From: Rosistilla carotiformis
GTDB taxonomy: Bacteria; Planctomycetota; Planctomycetia; Pirellulales; Pirellulaceae
Direction of reading: 5' to 3'
DNA: 64,000 nt
Assembly: GCF_007753095.1 (NCBI RefSeq)
Contig: NZ_CP036348.1
Span: forward strand, 7,169,411 to 7,233,410
Positions 53,731-63,248 of the stretch are shown here, piece by piece (position 1 is the stretch's first letter; each line of letters starts with the position of its first letter). Both the position numbers and the translations under genes were made by a program. Under the pieces are notes generated by a model, which made no database searches, had not been told where the DNA came from, and saw only the letters and a list, made by a program, of their open reading frames with translations.

Positions 53731-54741
53731 GTGTTTTCGAAAGGGATGAGCCAAGCGTTAGCGGCGAGGTTCTGTCGCCGAATGGCGACGGGGTTTCACG
53801 CCGGCGTCGACCTGCTGAAGCTGTGTCAGCGGGAAGCGCAGCACGGATCGCCAAAGCACAAAGCGGCGATGGAAGCGGTCGCCGCCCAGCTCCGCGACGG
53901 CACGCCGATGGCTCGCGCGATGATCGACGTTGCCGAGGGGAAATATTTCCCGCCGCTGATGATCCAAATGGTTCACATCGGCGAGACGACGGGGCGGCTG
54001 GAACGAACGCTCAAGGAATTGGCCGATCACTACGACCATCGGATCGCGATGCAGCGGATGTTTCTGATGGGGATCGCTTGGCCGATGTTGCAATTGATCG
54101 CCGGGATCGGGGTGATCGGGTTGGCGATTCTGATCACGCAGATGCTTGGATCGGAATTCAACGCCGTCGGTTTGAACATGACACAGTATCTCACGCTGGT
54201 CACGTTGTTCTTCGGCTCGATCGCTGCGGTGGTGCTGGCGATCAAGTTCAACGCGTTTGGATGCCACCGATTGTTCGCCCTCGTCTATCGGATTCCCAAG
54301 GCGGGGGAAGCGCTGCAGACGATCGCGCTGTCGCGGATCTGCTGGACGCTTTCGCTAGCATTGGACTCGGGGATGGATGCGATGCGGAGCGTGAAGATGG
54401 CGTTGCAGAGCACGCAGAACGATCACTTCGCCTCGCGGGCCGACACTGCGATCGCAACGATCAAATCGGGCGGAACTCTCACCGAATCATTTGCCTCCAC
54501 CGGCATCTTCCCCGAAGAATTCCTGCACTTTGTCGAGGTCGCCGAACTCTCGGGAACCGACGCCGAATCGCTTGGAAACCTCGCTGACATCTACGATCAA
54601 CGCGCCAAAACGGCCACGCGAGTCCTGGTCGGTGTGATGACCGGCGTGATCTGGGCTGCCGTAACCATCCTGTTGGTCGCTATTATTTTGAAGATGGCCA
54701 TGAGTGTGTTTGGGGTCTACGACGAAGCGTTAAAGATGTAG
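53731..54741 (+). CDS. Type II secretion system F-like inner-membrane protein
   Basis: 336 aa, with two T2SSF domains (about residues 10-130 and 205-330) and three membrane helices (MLQLIAGIGVIGLAILITQM, LTLVTLFFGSIAAVVLAI, GVMTGVIWAAVTILLVAII). Conserved phrases are MVHIGETTGRLERTLKELADHYD and FVEVAELSGTDAESLGNLADIYDQRA, given in pieces. The start is GTG at 53731 with GGAG 10 nt upstream; an in-frame ATG at 53746 is a close alternative. Normally part of a pilus or secretion assembly platform, but no ATPase, secretin or pilin gene adjoins it. Confidence 0.88.
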   Translation: MFSKGMSQALAARFCRRMATGFHAGVDLLKLCQREAQHGSPKHKAAMEAVAAQLRDGTPMARAMIDVAEGKYFPPLMIQMVHIGETTGRLERTLKELADHYDHRIAMQRMFLMGIAWPMLQLIAGIGVIGLAILITQMLGSEFNAVGLNMTQYLTLVTLFFGSIAAVVLAIKFNAFGCHRLFALVYRIPKAGEALQTIALSRICWTLSLALDSGMDAMRSVKMALQSTQNDHFASRADTAIATIKSGGTLTESFASTGIFPEEFLHFVEVAELSGTDAESLGNLADIYDQRAKTATRVLVGVMTGVIWAAVTILLVAIILKMAMSVFGVYDEALKM

Positions 54742-54758
54742 CCAAGGAGTTGGGAAAG

Positions 54759-55295
54759 ATGTCGCACAACAAAATTATCGGTTCGGCGCAGTGGATGCTC
54801 GTGACGTTGGTCGCCATCGGTATGTTCTCGTCGCTTGTCATTTTGAGAGCTTATGGACAGGAATCGCCAGCCCCCGACGCGGATCAAAAGATCCAGGATT
54901 CGATCCGCAGCGCGCTGCAAGGCGAATCGTCGACCGCGCCGGCGGAAGAGCCGCTGTTGGGCGACGTGCTGGATTTAATTCGTCGCCAGGGAAGCATCCT
55001 CGACGGATCGACTCTGGACACCGAAGACGATTCCAAACCGGAGCAGGCGGAATCGACCGCGGTCTCCGACGCGCATTATCGCGTCGCCGAGATGCTGTTA
55101 AAGACGTCGCGGATGCTCGCCGCACTGCCGGGCCAAGGCGACCTTGAGCGTCAGCAGCTGGTTCGCCAGATGCGACGGCAAGCAGCCAAGTGCCTGCAGG
55201 GCGGAGAACCAACACCGCCGGACAACGTTTTCTTCCAGCCGGCGGGCGATCCTGTCGCACCGATGCAATTTGGCGACGATACAAACGAAGAGTGA
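54759..55295 (+). CDS. Small exported or membrane-anchored hypothetical protein
   Basis: 178 aa from the ATG at 54759, with AAGGAG at 54744-54749 at good spacing (the in-frame TTG at 54750 is less likely). An N-terminal hydrophobic helix (WMLVTLVAIGMFSSLVIL) is a signal or anchor. The rest is hydrophilic, acidic and partly helical (DLIRRQGSILDGSTLDTEDD; AEMLLKTSRMLAALPGQG). No family recognised. It lies 17 bp after the T2SS F-like gene, so it is probably a partner of that protein. Confidence 0.72.
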   Translation: MSHNKIIGSAQWMLVTLVAIGMFSSLVILRAYGQESPAPDADQKIQDSIRSALQGESSTAPAEEPLLGDVLDLIRRQGSILDGSTLDTEDDSKPEQAESTAVSDAHYRVAEMLLKTSRMLAALPGQGDLERQQLVRQMRRQAAKCLQGGEPTPPDNVFFQPAGDPVAPMQFGDDTNEE

Positions 55296-55332
55296 ATGGA
55301 ATCGCGAAACGGCGAGCGGCGATTGCTTTCGA

Positions 55333-56568
55333 TCAGTCTTCGCCAGTCTCTTTCCTCAGTAGCACGCGCAATCCGTCCAAGACGCGGGAGAAGCGATTGC
55401 GAGCCCGTTCGATCAATTGATTTTGCGCTGCGTCGCGAGCCCGTTTCGCCGCCAGGTCCTTAGGGGACATTTTCACGCGTCCCGATTGGATCGCGGCATC
55501 CTCTTGCCGCAGCTGTGCCGTTCGCGAAGCGGCTGCGGCCGTGAACTTGCCGTAGATCCCTTCCATCGTCTGCAGTGCGTCTTGAAAATTTCCGAGCCGG
55601 AAATCGCGATCGCGGACATGGGCGATCAAGTCGGCTCCCGGACAGATCCCCGACCGATTTGCGGCGTCGGCAAGCTGCGAGAACGCTCCCTTGTCCAGGA
55701 TCTTCGCCGTCTCTGCCGATTCCTGCAGCGCATTGCCACCGATCACGACGTCGTCATCATCTTCGATGGGCGGTGCCGCGGGCGTTGATTCTTGAACGGG
55801 AGCTGGTGTCGAAATTTGAGAAGCCTCGTTGTCGCCGGCGCGCTGCGGAAGCGCCTTCAGCCGGACGACCCGGTCGCGCTGCCCTAACTTTAAAAAAGTT
55901 GGAAGATCGATCGTTCGCAACCGCTCTCCGGTGATCGCCGACTTCAGACGCACACGCTGCGGGTTGTCCGACTTGCGAACGATCGCCAGGTAGGTCTGTC
56001 CGCCACCATCGATGAAATAGAGTTCACCGGTTCGCACGTCTTTGACATTGCCGACGGGGCGAACCTTGAAGCAGCGGTCGATCAATTCACGTTGACTGAT
56101 TGCTGCCGGCGCAGCGACAAATTCGCGAATGAACTCCTCCAGCGAAGGCATCTCCTCTTCGCCGCTGTGCGTCAATTCCTCGCTCGCCTGGACATCGAGC
56201 GTATCCTCGTGCGATTGATCGACCGCGTCGGCTTGTTGCGCCTGCAGTTCGCGCGCCTTCCGCGTTTCGGCGCGTTGGATCAACGCCGGCAGCGCCGCCT
56301 GCATCTCATCCAACTTTTCCATCACCTCGCGGTAACGGGTTTGCTTTTTCTGCAGCCGCCGCTCCTTCGCTTCCTGCTCGCTCGACTTCCGCCCCGAAGT
56401 CTCTTCGATCTTCGTCCGCATCACGCGAATTTTGCTGGACTCGTAGCGTTGTTGGATCCCTTGCAGCTTTTCGAGCGTTTGTCGGTAATCCTTTAGCGCG
56501 AACAGGCCCTGAGCATCCATCACGGAGGTCGCGTCGGAATTACCTCGCATTAAACCGTACAAGTCCAT
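55333..56568 (-). CDS. Hypothetical coiled-coil protein
   Basis: 411 aa from the ATG at 56568 (MDLYGLMRGNSDATS), 22 codons inside the open frame. A charged coiled-coil segment covers about residues 25-115 (LKDYRQTLEKLQGIQQR, SEQEAKERRLQKKQTRYREVME). A short strand-rich stretch follows (TGELYFIDGGGQTYLAIVRKS), then an acidic Pro-rich linker (PPIEDDDDVVIGG) and a C-terminal helical region. No signal peptide or membrane helix; likely cytoplasmic. It is divergent from the large TPR protein gene. I recognise no family. Confidence 0.65.
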   Translation of the reverse strand: MDLYGLMRGNSDATSVMDAQGLFALKDYRQTLEKLQGIQQRYESSKIRVMRTKIEETSGRKSSEQEAKERRLQKKQTRYREVMEKLDEMQAALPALIQRAETRKARELQAQQADAVDQSHEDTLDVQASEELTHSGEEEMPSLEEFIREFVAAPAAISQRELIDRCFKVRPVGNVKDVRTGELYFIDGGGQTYLAIVRKSDNPQRVRLKSAITGERLRTIDLPTFLKLGQRDRVVRLKALPQRAGDNEASQISTPAPVQESTPAAPPIEDDDDVVIGGNALQESAETAKILDKGAFSQLADAANRSGICPGADLIAHVRDRDFRLGNFQDALQTMEGIYGKFTAAAASRTAQLRQEDAAIQSGRVKMSPKDLAAKRARDAAQNQLIERARNRFSRVLDGLRVLLRKETGED

Positions 56569-56711
56569 GAAGTCTTGCTCGTCCACCAATTCAATCCTAT
56601 TAAAATGTGGGAAGGGAGCGGCCCTGGGACGCAAGTATAGTGCGTCGACGGCGCGATGTTTCCGCGTCGTCGATCATGTTCCGCTTAATTATTACGGAAG
56701 TTCAAGGGGAA

Positions 56712-56748
56712 GTCGAAGCTTGGAGCATCGTAATATGCTTGCTTCGAC
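56712..56748. promoter_or_regulatory. Hairpin in the leader of the TPR operon
   Basis: GTCGAAGC at 56712-56719 pairs with GCTTCGAC at 56741-56748, and the inner AGCAT/ATGCT extends the stem. It lies in the 254-bp divergent region, 75 bp before the TPR protein start. It may be a leader structure or an operator; no T-tract follows. Confidence 0.35.
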
Positions 56749-56822
56749 ATCCGGTTTCAGCTTAACTTGCACGGGCTCCCGGCTTTACGCAATCCAACTA
56801 GCAGCACGACTAATCTAAGAAA

Positions 56823-59800
56823 ATGCAACGATTTTGTTTACAGATCATCGCCTGCTGGCTGATTGGCATGGTGATCCCCGCCTCGGCGGCTGAGCCTGCC
56901 CGCGCCTTCCTCGATGGGCTTCGGGCACGCGGCTATCACGATATCGCGCTGGACTATTTGCAGTCGCTGCAAACCAATCCGGCGGCCCCAGAGGACCTGA
57001 AAGAGGCAATCGAATACGAACGCGGCGTGACGCTGATCGACGCCTCGCGGTCGCAGAACGATCCCAAACTGAGAACTAAATATCTCAGCGATGCCGAAAC
57101 GGCGCTGAAGGCGTTTGCGAAAGCGAAACCAGACAGCCCGCAAGTTAATGCCGCCCGCAGCCAACTGGCAGGCTTGATCGCCGAACGGGCGCGGATGAGT
57201 GTCCAGCAAGCCAATGACGGCGGCGGGCCCAAGCTGCTTCAGCAGGCAACCAAACAATATAACGAAGCCGCCGCGGTGCTGGCGGAACTGAACAAGTCGG
57301 TCAATGCGGAGCTGGACAAAATCCCCAAGGTCCTCGATTCCAAGGATCGCAAGCAGGCGGCATTGATCCAGCAGCGAACCCAGTTGCGAGCCGATAACTT
57401 GCAAACCCAACTGCTGGCCGCGGCGATTCGCGAGGAATCTGCCGAAACCGTGCCGGCGGGTTCGCCCGAGCAGAAGAAGTATCTGATCGAAGCGGCCACG
57501 CTGTACGACGAGATCTATAAAGAATATCGCACGCGTTTGGCCGGCTTGTATGCGCGGATGTATCAAGGCCGCTGCAACCAGCGATTGGGACGACTTCGCG
57601 ATGCACTGGGCTACTACGGCGAACTGCTAGACCAGCCCGACGAACCCGATGCATTTCGCGTTCTCAAGACCAAGACGCTCCGATTGGCAATGGAGTGCTG
57701 GCTCGATAACTCGCAACAAAAATACCTTGAAGCGATCAAGCAGGGAGATCGCTGGATCGGATTGGCACGACCCCACGAAGACCGCGAACCCGATTGGCTC
57801 GCGATCCGGTTGAGTCTCGCCAAGGCTTACAAAATGCAAGCCGACGACGCGGGGGAAAGCGACAAACGATTGGTCAGCCGGTCGATCGCCGAGGCCCGTA
57901 CGCATGCGGAGGCGGTCGCCAAAGTACGCTCCGAATTCCAAGACGAAGCCCGCCGACTGGCCGCTCGCTTGGGCGGCCCCGAGGACGCGCAAGTCGAATT
58001 TGTCCCTGAGAACTTTGAAGACGCCAAGGTTGCTGGCCAGGAGGCGTTGCAAGCGATCGCCAGCAGCGATGCGGCGGTCCAACAAGTCGCCGGCGAATTA
58101 GCGGCAGCAAAAGACGAAGCTGCCAAGAAGTCGTTGCAAGAGAAGTTGAAGGCGAGCCAAGCGGCGGCGCAAGGGGCTCGCGACAAAGCGATGCGATTCT
58201 TCCGAACGGCCCTTTCGCTGGCCGATCGCGAGACGCCGCAATCGGAAGTCAATTTTGTCCGCTACTTCATGTGCTATTTGTATTACCTGGAACAAAAGCC
58301 ATTCGAAGCGGCGTTGATGGGTGAATTTGTCGCCCGCCGGCACCCCACTTCCGCCGGCGCCGTCCCTTCGGCCAAGATCGCGCTGGCCAGTTATGTCACC
58401 CTGTACGATCAAGCCGATGCGGCCGATGCCGACTTCGAAGCCGAACGGATCACGACGCTGGCGATGTACATCGCCGACACCTGGCCCAAGCGTCCCGAAG
58501 CTGCCGAAGCGTTGACGACGGTGATCCCGTTTGTGATCAACGATGGCGATCTGCCCCTCGCGAAACAACTGACGCAGCGGATACCTGCCGGATCGGCGGG
58601 GCGTTTACTGGCTGAATTGCAAACCGGCCAGGCGATGTGGGGGCGATACATCACACATTCCCAACAAGTACGCACATGGGAACAAGAGGGAGCTCCCGAG
58701 GGAACCGATCTGGCCAAGGAGCGAGCGGAGTTGGAGACGCTGCAGAAGGGGACGATCGAACTGTTGTCCGCTGCGTTTGCCAGTCTGGCGGCCAAAGGCC
58801 CCGCCGACACGACAACGGTCACTGCAATGCTGTCGCTGGCGCAGGCCTACGTCGAAACGCTGCAAGGCCCCAAAGCTGTCGAAGTCCTTGAGAACGGGCA
58901 AGTCGGCCCGCTGACGCTGGTCGATAAAAAGGATCCATCGGTCAGCAATCCGGTGATGATCGAAGAGACCTACCGGACCGCGCTTCGTGCCTATATCGGT
59001 TCGTTGGGCGAAAACGGCGATGCAATGATGGAGAAAGCCAAAGGCGTGATGACGTCGATGCAGCAGGCGGTCGCCGACGACGAAGCGGGCACGCAGCGGA
59101 TGTTGAGCGTCTACATCAGCTTGGCCCAAGACATCGAACGCCAGATGAAAGCCGCTCAGTCGGATGAAGACAAGCGAGCGTTGTCGGTCGTTTTCGAAGC
59201 GTTCTTGGAACAGCTGAGCAGCGGGTCGAGCGACCTGAACGTCTTGAACTGGGTTGCCGAAACCTTCTCCAGTTTGGGGGCGGGATTCACGACCGACGGC
59301 GCGATCGGTCCCGATGCGAAGAAGTATTACGATCAATCGATCGCCGCCTTCGACAACATGTTGCAGCGTCCCGACCTGCCCGAGGGGACTGCAACGCAGA
59401 TCAAATTGCGGATGGCGCAGGTGCAAGCCACGACGGGCGCCTTCGATGCAGCGCTGGCGATCTTCGAAGAGGTATTGGCAAAAAATGCGATGATGTTGAA
59501 CGTGCAGGTCGAAGCGGCCAAGCTGTTGCAAGACTGGGGCCAGCAGGATGCTGACAAATATCTGGAAGCGATGAATGGTCCCGGCAGCGCCGCACCTTCG
59601 GTCTGGGGTTGGGCGAAGATCGGTAAAACGACGATCACCTATCCACAATTCCGGAACACGTTTTACGAAGCGCGTTACGAATACGCCCGCAGCGCGCTGG
59701 CATTGGCTGCGTCGCGTCAGGGTGCCGACAAAGACAAACTGCTGAGCAATGCCGAACGCAGTCTTTCCCAAACGCAAAGGCTGTATCCCACGCTCGGTGG

Positions 59801-59927
59801 CGATCAGTGGCCCACCAAATACGACGAAACACTAAAGGAAATCCAAACGGCGCAGGGCAAACCCGCTGTTGGACTTCCGAACATCCCACAACCCACCAAT
59901 GATGCGGACAGCGGAGAAGGTCAATGA
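56823..59927 (+). CDS. Large exported TPR-like helical repeat protein
   Basis: 1034 aa. Signal peptide MQRFCLQIIACWLIGMVIPASA. The mature part is almost wholly helical with TPR-like units (ARAFLDGLRARGYHDIALDYL near the N-terminus, AATLYDEIYKEYRTRLAGLYA, RLGRLRDALGYYGELLDQ, FDAALAIFEEVLAKNAM). Such scaffolds hold envelope protein complexes together. The stop overlaps the ATG of the next exported repeat protein by 4 nt, so the two are made in equal amounts. In planctomycetes I would expect ExbB/ExbD-type genes near such a pair; none is present downstream. Confidence 0.85.
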   Translation: MQRFCLQIIACWLIGMVIPASAAEPARAFLDGLRARGYHDIALDYLQSLQTNPAAPEDLKEAIEYERGVTLIDASRSQNDPKLRTKYLSDAETALKAFAKAKPDSPQVNAARSQLAGLIAERARMSVQQANDGGGPKLLQQATKQYNEAAAVLAELNKSVNAELDKIPKVLDSKDRKQAALIQQRTQLRADNLQTQLLAAAIREESAETVPAGSPEQKKYLIEAATLYDEIYKEYRTRLAGLYARMYQGRCNQRLGRLRDALGYYGELLDQPDEPDAFRVLKTKTLRLAMECWLDNSQQKYLEAIKQGDRWIGLARPHEDREPDWLAIRLSLAKAYKMQADDAGESDKRLVSRSIAEARTHAEAVAKVRSEFQDEARRLAARLGGPEDAQVEFVPENFEDAKVAGQEALQAIASSDAAVQQVAGELAAAKDEAAKKSLQEKLKASQAAAQGARDKAMRFFRTALSLADRETPQSEVNFVRYFMCYLYYLEQKPFEAALMGEFVARRHPTSAGAVPSAKIALASYVTLYDQADAADADFEAERITTLAMYIADTWPKRPEAAEALTTVIPFVINDGDLPLAKQLTQRIPAGSAGRLLAELQTGQAMWGRYITHSQQVRTWEQEGAPEGTDLAKERAELETLQKGTIELLSAAFASLAAKGPADTTTVTAMLSLAQAYVETLQGPKAVEVLENGQVGPLTLVDKKDPSVSNPVMIEETYRTALRAYIGSLGENGDAMMEKAKGVMTSMQQAVADDEAGTQRMLSVYISLAQDIERQMKAAQSDEDKRALSVVFEAFLEQLSSGSSDLNVLNWVAETFSSLGAGFTTDGAIGPDAKKYYDQSIAAFDNMLQRPDLPEGTATQIKLRMAQVQATTGAFDAALAIFEEVLAKNAMMLNVQVEAAKLLQDWGQQDADKYLEAMNGPGSAAPSVWGWAKIGKTTITYPQFRNTFYEARYEYARSALALAASRQGADKDKLLSNAERSLSQTQRLYPTLGGDQWPTKYDETLKEIQTAQGKPAVGLPNIPQPTNDADSGEGQ

Positions 59928-61024
59928 GTTTTGAGAACGTTGGTTTCCACGGAACCGTTCGGAGCGCTCGCTGCGACAAGCCGATGGCTGGCCGGATACG
60001 AAGGGCTGCCTGCCTTGTCTTGTTGTTGCTCGGAGCTTCGACTGAGGTGAACGCCCAGTTCGACCAAGTTTATCCGCTGCGTGGCGCCCCGATGAATGGC
60101 GAATTCGTCGATTCCACACCGACAACCGTTACGATCAAGGTCCAAGGAAGCGACCGAGAGATCGCGGTCAACGAAATTCGCCGGCTTGGTTTTAAGGAAG
60201 ATCCGCCGGAGCTGAAACAAGCGCGCTCCCGCGTGTCGGCGGGCGACTACCAAGCGGCGATGGACGAGCTGAAGAAAATCAATCCGGCCAGCGTCACACG
60301 GACGATCATTTTGCAAGACCTGCAATTTTATTTGGCGCTCTGCGAAGGCAAGCTAGCCCTTTCCAGCGGTGGCGACAAGGCAAAGGCTGCGGCGGCGATG
60401 TTGGCCTTCGTTCGGAAAGCTTCCAAAAGCCATCACTTCTTTGCGGCGGCGGAAACGCTGGGCGATCTGGCCGTGGCCTTGAACAAGGCTCCCGAAGCGA
60501 TCAAATATTACGGCGCGATCTCGGCGCAGGCTCCTTGGCCCGAATACAAGATGCACGCGGTGATGCTGGAAGCCCGCGCCTTATTGGCACAGCAGGACTA
60601 CGCCAATGCACAAAAGAAATTTGCCTCACTAGCGGGCGTTTCCGCTGCCACGCCGGAGATCAAACGGCAGCAGTTACTAGCGGAAGTAGGCGTGGCGCGA
60701 TGCCAAGCGGAAACGGGAGCAGCCGATGCCGCGATCGCTGCGATCCAGAAGTTGATTGCCGACAACGACGAATCGGACGCGGAATTGTTTGGCCGCGCCT
60801 ATAACGCATTGGGTGCCTGTTATCTAAAGGCCAACAAGCCCAAAGAAGCCCTGATGGCCTACCTGCATGTCGACGTACTGTTTTACAGCGAACCCGACAT
60901 CCACGCCGAAGCCTTGTATCAGCTGAGCAAGCTTTGGGAACAGGTAAAGAATCCCGACCGCTCCGTCGCCGCGCGGAACCTGCTGAACGACCGCTACGCC
61001 GGCAGTCGCTGGGCCAGCATGTAA
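59924..61024 (+). CDS. Exported TPR-like repeat protein
   Basis: 366 aa. The N-terminus carries 20-odd residues before a hydrophobic signal segment (RRAACLVLLLLGASTEVNA), so a later start such as the ATG of MAGRIRRAAC is possible. A short strand-rich domain (PMNGEFVDSTPTTVTIKVQG, VNEIRRLGFKEDPPEL) precedes TPR-like helices (AAAETLGDLAVALNKAPEAIKYYGAIS, in part; YNALGACYLKANKPKEALM). It is translationally coupled to the 1034-aa protein and likely binds it in the periplasm. Confidence 0.82.
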   Translation: MSFENVGFHGTVRSARCDKPMAGRIRRAACLVLLLLGASTEVNAQFDQVYPLRGAPMNGEFVDSTPTTVTIKVQGSDREIAVNEIRRLGFKEDPPELKQARSRVSAGDYQAAMDELKKINPASVTRTIILQDLQFYLALCEGKLALSSGGDKAKAAAAMLAFVRKASKSHHFFAAAETLGDLAVALNKAPEAIKYYGAISAQAPWPEYKMHAVMLEARALLAQQDYANAQKKFASLAGVSAATPEIKRQQLLAEVGVARCQAETGAADAAIAAIQKLIADNDESDAELFGRAYNALGACYLKANKPKEALMAYLHVDVLFYSEPDIHAEALYQLSKLWEQVKNPDRSVAARNLLNDRYAGSRWASM

Positions 61025-61215
61025 ATCGGGACGCAGTTTCGCCGGCTACAAGGGATTGTAGGGTTCAAGCCGTTGCGTTCTTCGCACGCGGTGACGAATC
61101 GGCGACGCCCGGGTAGAATAAACACGCGGACCGTTCAACGGCGGTCAAGCCAGTCCCCTGCAGAGGCTTGGCAGCCTCTGATCCGCCGTGTTTTATTTGC
61201 CTCACGAGCCGACCG

Positions 61216-61557
61216 ATGACTGAAACCATTTTCTCCAAGATCATCCGCAAGGAAATTCCCGCCAAGATCGTCTTTGAGGATGATCTCTGTCTGGCGTTTC
61301 ACGATATCGCTCCCAAAGCTCCGGTTCACGTGTTGGTGATCCCGAAGAAGGCGATCCGCAGCGTTGCCGATCTGGAGCCGGAAGATCACGCGTTGATCGG
61401 TCACTTGTTTGGTGTGATCCGCCAAGTTGCTGAGCAATTGGGGCTGGAAAAAGGTTATCGCGTGATCACCAACAGCGGCCCCGAGGGAGGCCAGGAGGTG
61501 CTGCATCTACACTTCCACGTGCTCGGCGGCCGGCAACTCACCTGGTCCCCGGCGTAA
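61216..61557 (+). CDS. HIT-family (HinT-like) nucleoside phosphoramidase
   Basis: 113 aa from the ATG at 61216 ([19 protein letters not shown]). The histidine triad [14 protein letters not shown] near the C-terminus and [19 protein letters not shown] are typical of HinT. These proteins hydrolyse purine nucleoside phosphoramidates in the cytoplasm. The open frame begins 16 codons earlier without similarity. The methyltransferase gene follows after 20 bp, so the two may form one transcript. Confidence 0.95.
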   Translation: MTETIFSKIIRKEIPAKIVFEDDLCLAFHDIAPKAPVHVLVIPKKAIRSVADLEPEDHALIGHLFGVIRQVAEQLGLEKGYRVITNSGPEGGQEVLHLHFHVLGGRQLTWSPA

Positions 61558-61577
61558 CCCAACCCTCACGGAACCCA

Positions 61578-62660
61578 ATGCCTGACAGCCCGCTTCCCGA
61601 ACCATCGCCTCACGCTTTGCCCGCTCGGCCAGCGGAACAGTTTCTGATCCAACAGTTCAGCGAGGGCAAACTGCTGCCTGCCGCAGGAGACGTGCTCACC
61701 ACGTCGTTGGGGCGCGCTCAATTGGCGGCTGCCTTGGCCGCGTCGAACCAGTACAACCGCGTCGATTGTTGGTACATCGACCTATACCAAGCGAATCACG
61801 CGAGGGGGGATCACCCCAATCCTCCGGCGTCGCTGAACATCCTCTGCGACCCCGATCCTCCCGAACACCAGTACGATCTGGCGGTCCTGCCACTGGGCCG
61901 CCGCGGCGAGACCGAATTGGTACGCGATCAATTGCAAGCCTTCTTCAATGCCATGAAGATCGGTGGCCAGTTGTGGGTCGCTGTCGACAACCCGACCGAC
62001 AAATGGGTGCACGAGCAGATACTTAAGCTGGGCGTGAAGCCGACGATCATCTCCGGCAGCGATTCGATCGCTTACGGTTGCGTGAAGACGGCGGAGCTTA
62101 AGAAACAGAAGAATTACGGCTGTGAGTTTGCGATCCGCGATCGCGGTCGGCTGTTGAAGGTCTACTCGCGTCCCAGCGTCTTTTCGCATCGACGGATCGA
62201 TCCGGGAGCGCGGCATCTGATCGACGCGATGCCGATCGAAGCGGGAATGCGTGTCTTGGACCTTGGCTGTGGTGCCGGAACCGTTTCGCTGGCCGCCGCC
62301 ACGGCGGCCGATCAGGTGACGGTCCATTGCATCGATAGCAATTCCCGCGCGGTGCAGTGCGTACTGGCCGGAGCCGAATTGAACCAGTTGACCAACGTAA
62401 CGGCAAGCGTTTCGGACACCGGACAGATCGATGCGCCGGGGAGCTTCGATTTGGTTCTCGGCAATCCACCCTACTACGCCGATTTTCGGATCGCCGAATT
62501 GTTCATGGCGACCGCGCACAAAGCGCTTCGCTCGGGCGGACGCGTCGTCTTGGTCGGCAAGGATGAAGAATGGTATACCGACCAGATGCCGGTGTTGTTT
62601 CACAGCATCGAGATCCAGCCGGTCAAAGGATACCTCGTGGCCAGCGGAACCCGGTTGTAG
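61578..62660 (+). CDS. RsmC/RlmG-like class I methyltransferase
   Basis: 360 aa in the two-domain form of RsmC: an N-terminal, catalytically inert methyltransferase-like half and a C-terminal active half. The SAM-binding motif VLDLGCGAGTVSLAAA lies near residue 227 and the catalytic NPPYYADF near residue 296 (as LGNPPYYADFRIAELFM). These enzymes methylate a guanine of 16S or 23S rRNA; which base is not decided by sequence here. The gene lies 20 bp after the HIT gene. Confidence 0.85.
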   Translation: MPDSPLPEPSPHALPARPAEQFLIQQFSEGKLLPAAGDVLTTSLGRAQLAAALAASNQYNRVDCWYIDLYQANHARGDHPNPPASLNILCDPDPPEHQYDLAVLPLGRRGETELVRDQLQAFFNAMKIGGQLWVAVDNPTDKWVHEQILKLGVKPTIISGSDSIAYGCVKTAELKKQKNYGCEFAIRDRGRLLKVYSRPSVFSHRRIDPGARHLIDAMPIEAGMRVLDLGCGAGTVSLAAATAADQVTVHCIDSNSRAVQCVLAGAELNQLTNVTASVSDTGQIDAPGSFDLVLGNPPYYADFRIAELFMATAHKALRSGGRVVLVGKDEEWYTDQMPVLFHSIEIQPVKGYLVASGTRL

Positions 62661-63248
62661 AAGGTCGCCTTTCGCTCCGCGAAAACGTGTCCAACGAGCC
62701 ATGGGTTGTCGAGGCAAGGCAGGCTGGGGTGCGTTGCGTGTCCGCCTTCCTTAAGCCCTGCTTGGGCAATGTCTTACGGTCACTGAGAGCGGCTGGTTCG
62801 CAGGAGGCGTGGTGTCGATGGTCTGACGTGGGCCAATCCCATTTGTGAAGCTCCGCTCGTGTCGACTGCCCTGAGAGTTGCGACATGTTCGTGTGATTCA
62901 AACAGGTGATTCGCCCAGTCGACTGCTGGCCTGCGTTGTTCTTCTAGCTATTTCTTGTTGCACCAAACCCCGTGACTGTCCTTATATGGGTTCGTAATCG
63001 GAATCGGACCTCGGTTCGAGGCCAACGCCCGTGCCTAGTCGTCTCTTTGCGATCTTCTTGCTCTCGATCGAACCCCATCTTTTGCCAGCATTTTTGAGCA
63101 CCTTTCCCTTATTTTGGTTGATGTCACATGTCTGACGTGTTACCATCGTTCCTGACTAGGCGGAAGTTGATGGGTTTTATAACTAGACAACACGAGTGAT
63201 TGGCTGAGGGTGTCTCATGCCAATATCACGTCCTCCTAGGGTATCTGC
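62661..63248. other. Intergenic region upstream of the DUF1559 gene
   Basis: 588 bp with no convincing gene on either strand. The first 160 bp contain palindrome-like GC-rich sequence (TTTCGCTCCGCGAAA near 62669-62683). The T-rich second half probably contains the promoter of the DUF1559 gene; a TTGCAC near 62954 and a TATATG near 62979 are spaced 19 bp apart, too loose to call. Confidence 0.5.

Noticed and set aside
58605-59777. 390-codon minus-strand frame inside the large TPR protein gene
   Set aside because: Antisense shadow; no ribosome-binding site or family pattern.
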